A model generated the notes under the pieces. It was not told the DNA's origin. It worked only from the letters and a program-made list of their open reading frames with translations, and made no database searches. Positions 6,897 through 7,993 of a stretch of DNA of 7,993 nt are shown in pieces. Both the position numbers and the translations under genes were made by a program. This DNA is from Bacteroidota bacterium (lineage in GTDB: Bacteria > Bacteroidota > Bacteroidia > UKL13-3), in the NCBI GenBank assembly GCA_947449515.1, contig CANFSD010000067.1, positions 1 to 7,993 of the forward strand, in the 5' to 3' direction. Each line of letters starts with the position of its first letter. The first letter of the stretch is position 1.

Positions 6897-7871
6897 TTAC
6901 CAGCCTAAAATATAGGCAAACATCAATGGCGCAACTATGGTAGCATCACTTTCTACAATAAATTTAGGTGTATGAATATCTAATTTACCCCAAGTAATTT
7001 TTTCGTTTGGAACCGCACCACTGTAAGATCCATAAGAAGTAGTAGAATCACTAATTTGGCAGAAATAACTCCAAAATGGAATTTGCTCCATTTCCATATC
7101 TTGGTATAACATAGGTACCACACAAATTGGAAAATCACCCGCAATACCTCCACCAATTTGAAAAAATCCAATTCCTTTTCCTGCAGAATTTTTAACGTAC
7201 CAATCTGCCAACCAAGTCATATACTCAATACCAGATTTCATAGTACTGGCCTTAATTTCATTCTTAATTACATAAGAAGCAAAAATATTTCCCATGGTAG
7301 AATCTTCCCAACCTGGAACCACTATTGGTAAATTACGCTCTGCTGCAGCCAACATCCAAGAATTTTTTGGATCAATTTCATAGTATTGAGCTAATTCACC
7401 ACTATTTAAAATTTTATACATGTACTCATGCGGAAAATAACGCTCTCCTGCATTGTCTGCATCTTTCCAAATTTTATGAATATGTTTCTGTAAACGTCTA
7501 AATGCTTCCTCTTCGGGAATACAAGTATCTGTTACGCGGTTATAATGATTCTCCAATAAATCCCATTCATCCTGTGGCGATAAATCCCTATAATTGGGTA
7601 CACGCTTGTAATGAGAATGGGCAACCAAATTCATAATATCCTCTTCTAAGTTAGCACCTGTACAAGAAATAATATCAATTTTACCCGCACGAATCATCTC
7701 TGCTAATGACTTTCCTAATTCAGCTGTACTCATAGCTCCGGCTAGGGTTACCATCATTTTTCCTCCTTCGGTTAAATGCGTTTCATATCCCTTTGCCGCG
7801 TCAACCAGAGCAGCTGCATTAAAATGTTTGTAATGTGTCTCAATAAATTGAGAAATAGGTCCTTTATTCAT
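6897..7871 (-). CDS. Deoxyhypusine synthase-like protein
   Basis: This 324-residue cytoplasmic protein belongs to the NAD-dependent deoxyhypusine synthase fold family. In eukaryotes and archaea the family transfers an aminobutyl group from spermidine to a lysine of eIF5A; bacteria lack eIF5A, and bacterial relatives act on small amines or are uncharacterised. Visible family features are MVTLAGAMSTAELG (40-53), CTGANLEED (70-78, NAD site), the WEDSTMGN segment (188-195), QIGGGIAGDF (238-247), GSYSGAVPNEKITWGK (281-296) and SDATIVAPL (308-316). Lys296 in WGK matches the catalytic lysine (human Lys329), and Glu290 and Trp294 also match. In contrast, the human spermidine-binding Asp243, His288 and Asp316 appear here as Asn195, Phe247 and Tyr283, by an alignment made from memory. 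It is therefore unlikely to be a true deoxyhypusine synthase. The ATG lies 14 bases after the pheS stop with no promoter between, so it is probably read from a pheS transcript. The leader before it is A/T-only, without a Shine-Dalgarno sequence. Confidence 0.9.
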   Translation of the reverse strand: MNKGPISQFIETHYKHFNAAALVDAAKGYETHLTEGGKMMVTLAGAMSTAELGKSLAEMIRAGKIDIISCTGANLEEDIMNLVAHSHYKRVPNYRDLSPQDEWDLLENHYNRVTDTCIPEEEAFRRLQKHIHKIWKDADNAGERYFPHEYMYKILNSGELAQYYEIDPKNSWMLAAAERNLPIVVPGWEDSTMGNIFASYVIKNEIKASTMKSGIEYMTWLADWYVKNSAGKGIGFFQIGGGIAGDFPICVVPMLYQDMEMEQIPFWSYFCQISDSTTSYGSYSGAVPNEKITWGKLDIHTPKFIVESDATIVAPLMFAYILGW

Positions 7872-7885
7872 TTTTTTATTAATTA

Positions 7886-7993
7886 TTATTGTCCTTCAAA
7901 TTGACCAATAAAGCGAACATCATTGGTAAAATAAGTTCTTAAATCCTTCACTTCATACTTCAACATCGCAATACGTTCTATACCCATTCCAAA
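7886..7993 (-). CDS. pheS: Phenylalanine-tRNA ligase alpha subunit (C-terminal 35 residues)
   Basis: The minus strand reads FGMGIERIAMLKYEVKDLRT and then YFTNDVRFIGQFEGQ before a TAA stop (complement of 7886-7888). This is the highly conserved C-terminus of PheS: class II synthetase motif 3 (G-x-G-x-E-R, with the ATP-binding Arg) followed by the DLR..F.NDVRF..QFE ending. PheS pairs with PheT to charge tRNA-Phe with phenylalanine. The rest of the gene lies to the right of the window. The fragment is too short to appear as a long open reading frame but the motif is clear. It is directly upstream of the deoxyhypusine synthase-like gene on the same strand, with 14 bases between them. Confidence 0.93.
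   Translation of the reverse strand, partial: FGMGIERIAMLKYEVKDLRTYFTNDVRFIGQFEGQ

Noticed and set aside
6897..7871. Annotation as true deoxyhypusine synthase acting on eIF5A
   Set aside because: The host is bacterial, so eIF5A is not expected, and several spermidine-contacting residues appear replaced.
1..7993. CRISPR array, insertion sequence, tRNA or rRNA, phage or defence genes
   Set aside because: No regularly spaced repeats, transposase motifs, terminal repeats, tRNA-like cloverleaf or ribosomal RNA sequence was seen; coding sequence fills nearly all of the window.

Overview
The window looks like AT-rich chromosomal DNA from a member of the Bacteroidota. The evidence is a TonB-dependent receptor that starts with a carboxypeptidase-regulatory-like domain, a DUF4249 lipoprotein, a PorT-like outer-membrane barrel, a promoter of the TTG-N19-TAnnTTTG type, and start codons with no Shine-Dalgarno sequence. 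The genus cannot be fixed from this sequence.

Layout. Positions 1-607 (+) are the 3' end of an amino acid permease of the APC superfamily. A 129-base gap (608-736) follows; it carries a recognisable promoter and an operator-like palindrome. From 737 to 6779 five genes lie on the + strand: a TonB-dependent receptor (737-3112), a DUF4249 lipoprotein (3124-3927), an outer-membrane beta-barrel protein (3984-4661), type 2 orotidine 5'-phosphate decarboxylase pyrF (4663-5466) and a DcuA/DcuB-family C4-dicarboxylate transporter (5472-6779). Gaps between them are 11, 56, 1 and 5 bases. A GC-rich hairpin with a T or A run on each side (6843-6881) closes this block and serves both strands. Two genes then run on the minus strand: a deoxyhypusine synthase-like protein (6897-7871) and, 14 bases upstream of it, the last 35 codons of pheS (7886-7993).

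How the genes may work together. The receptor and the DUF4249 lipoprotein form a paired outer-membrane uptake unit of unknown substrate. The barrel protein, pyrF and the dicarboxylate transporter are packed so tightly that co-transcription and probably translational coupling are likely. A transporter for aspartate, fumarate or succinate beside a pyrimidine gene makes metabolic sense, because aspartate is the pyrimidine precursor, but the link is an inference.

No mobile element, CRISPR array, tRNA or rRNA was seen. The most unusual item is the deoxyhypusine synthase-like enzyme. It keeps the catalytic lysine and part of the NAD-binding residues, but several positions that bind spermidine in the eukaryotic enzyme are replaced, so it probably acts on another substrate. 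This is a mostly ordinary chromosomal region; no clearly new multi-gene system was found.
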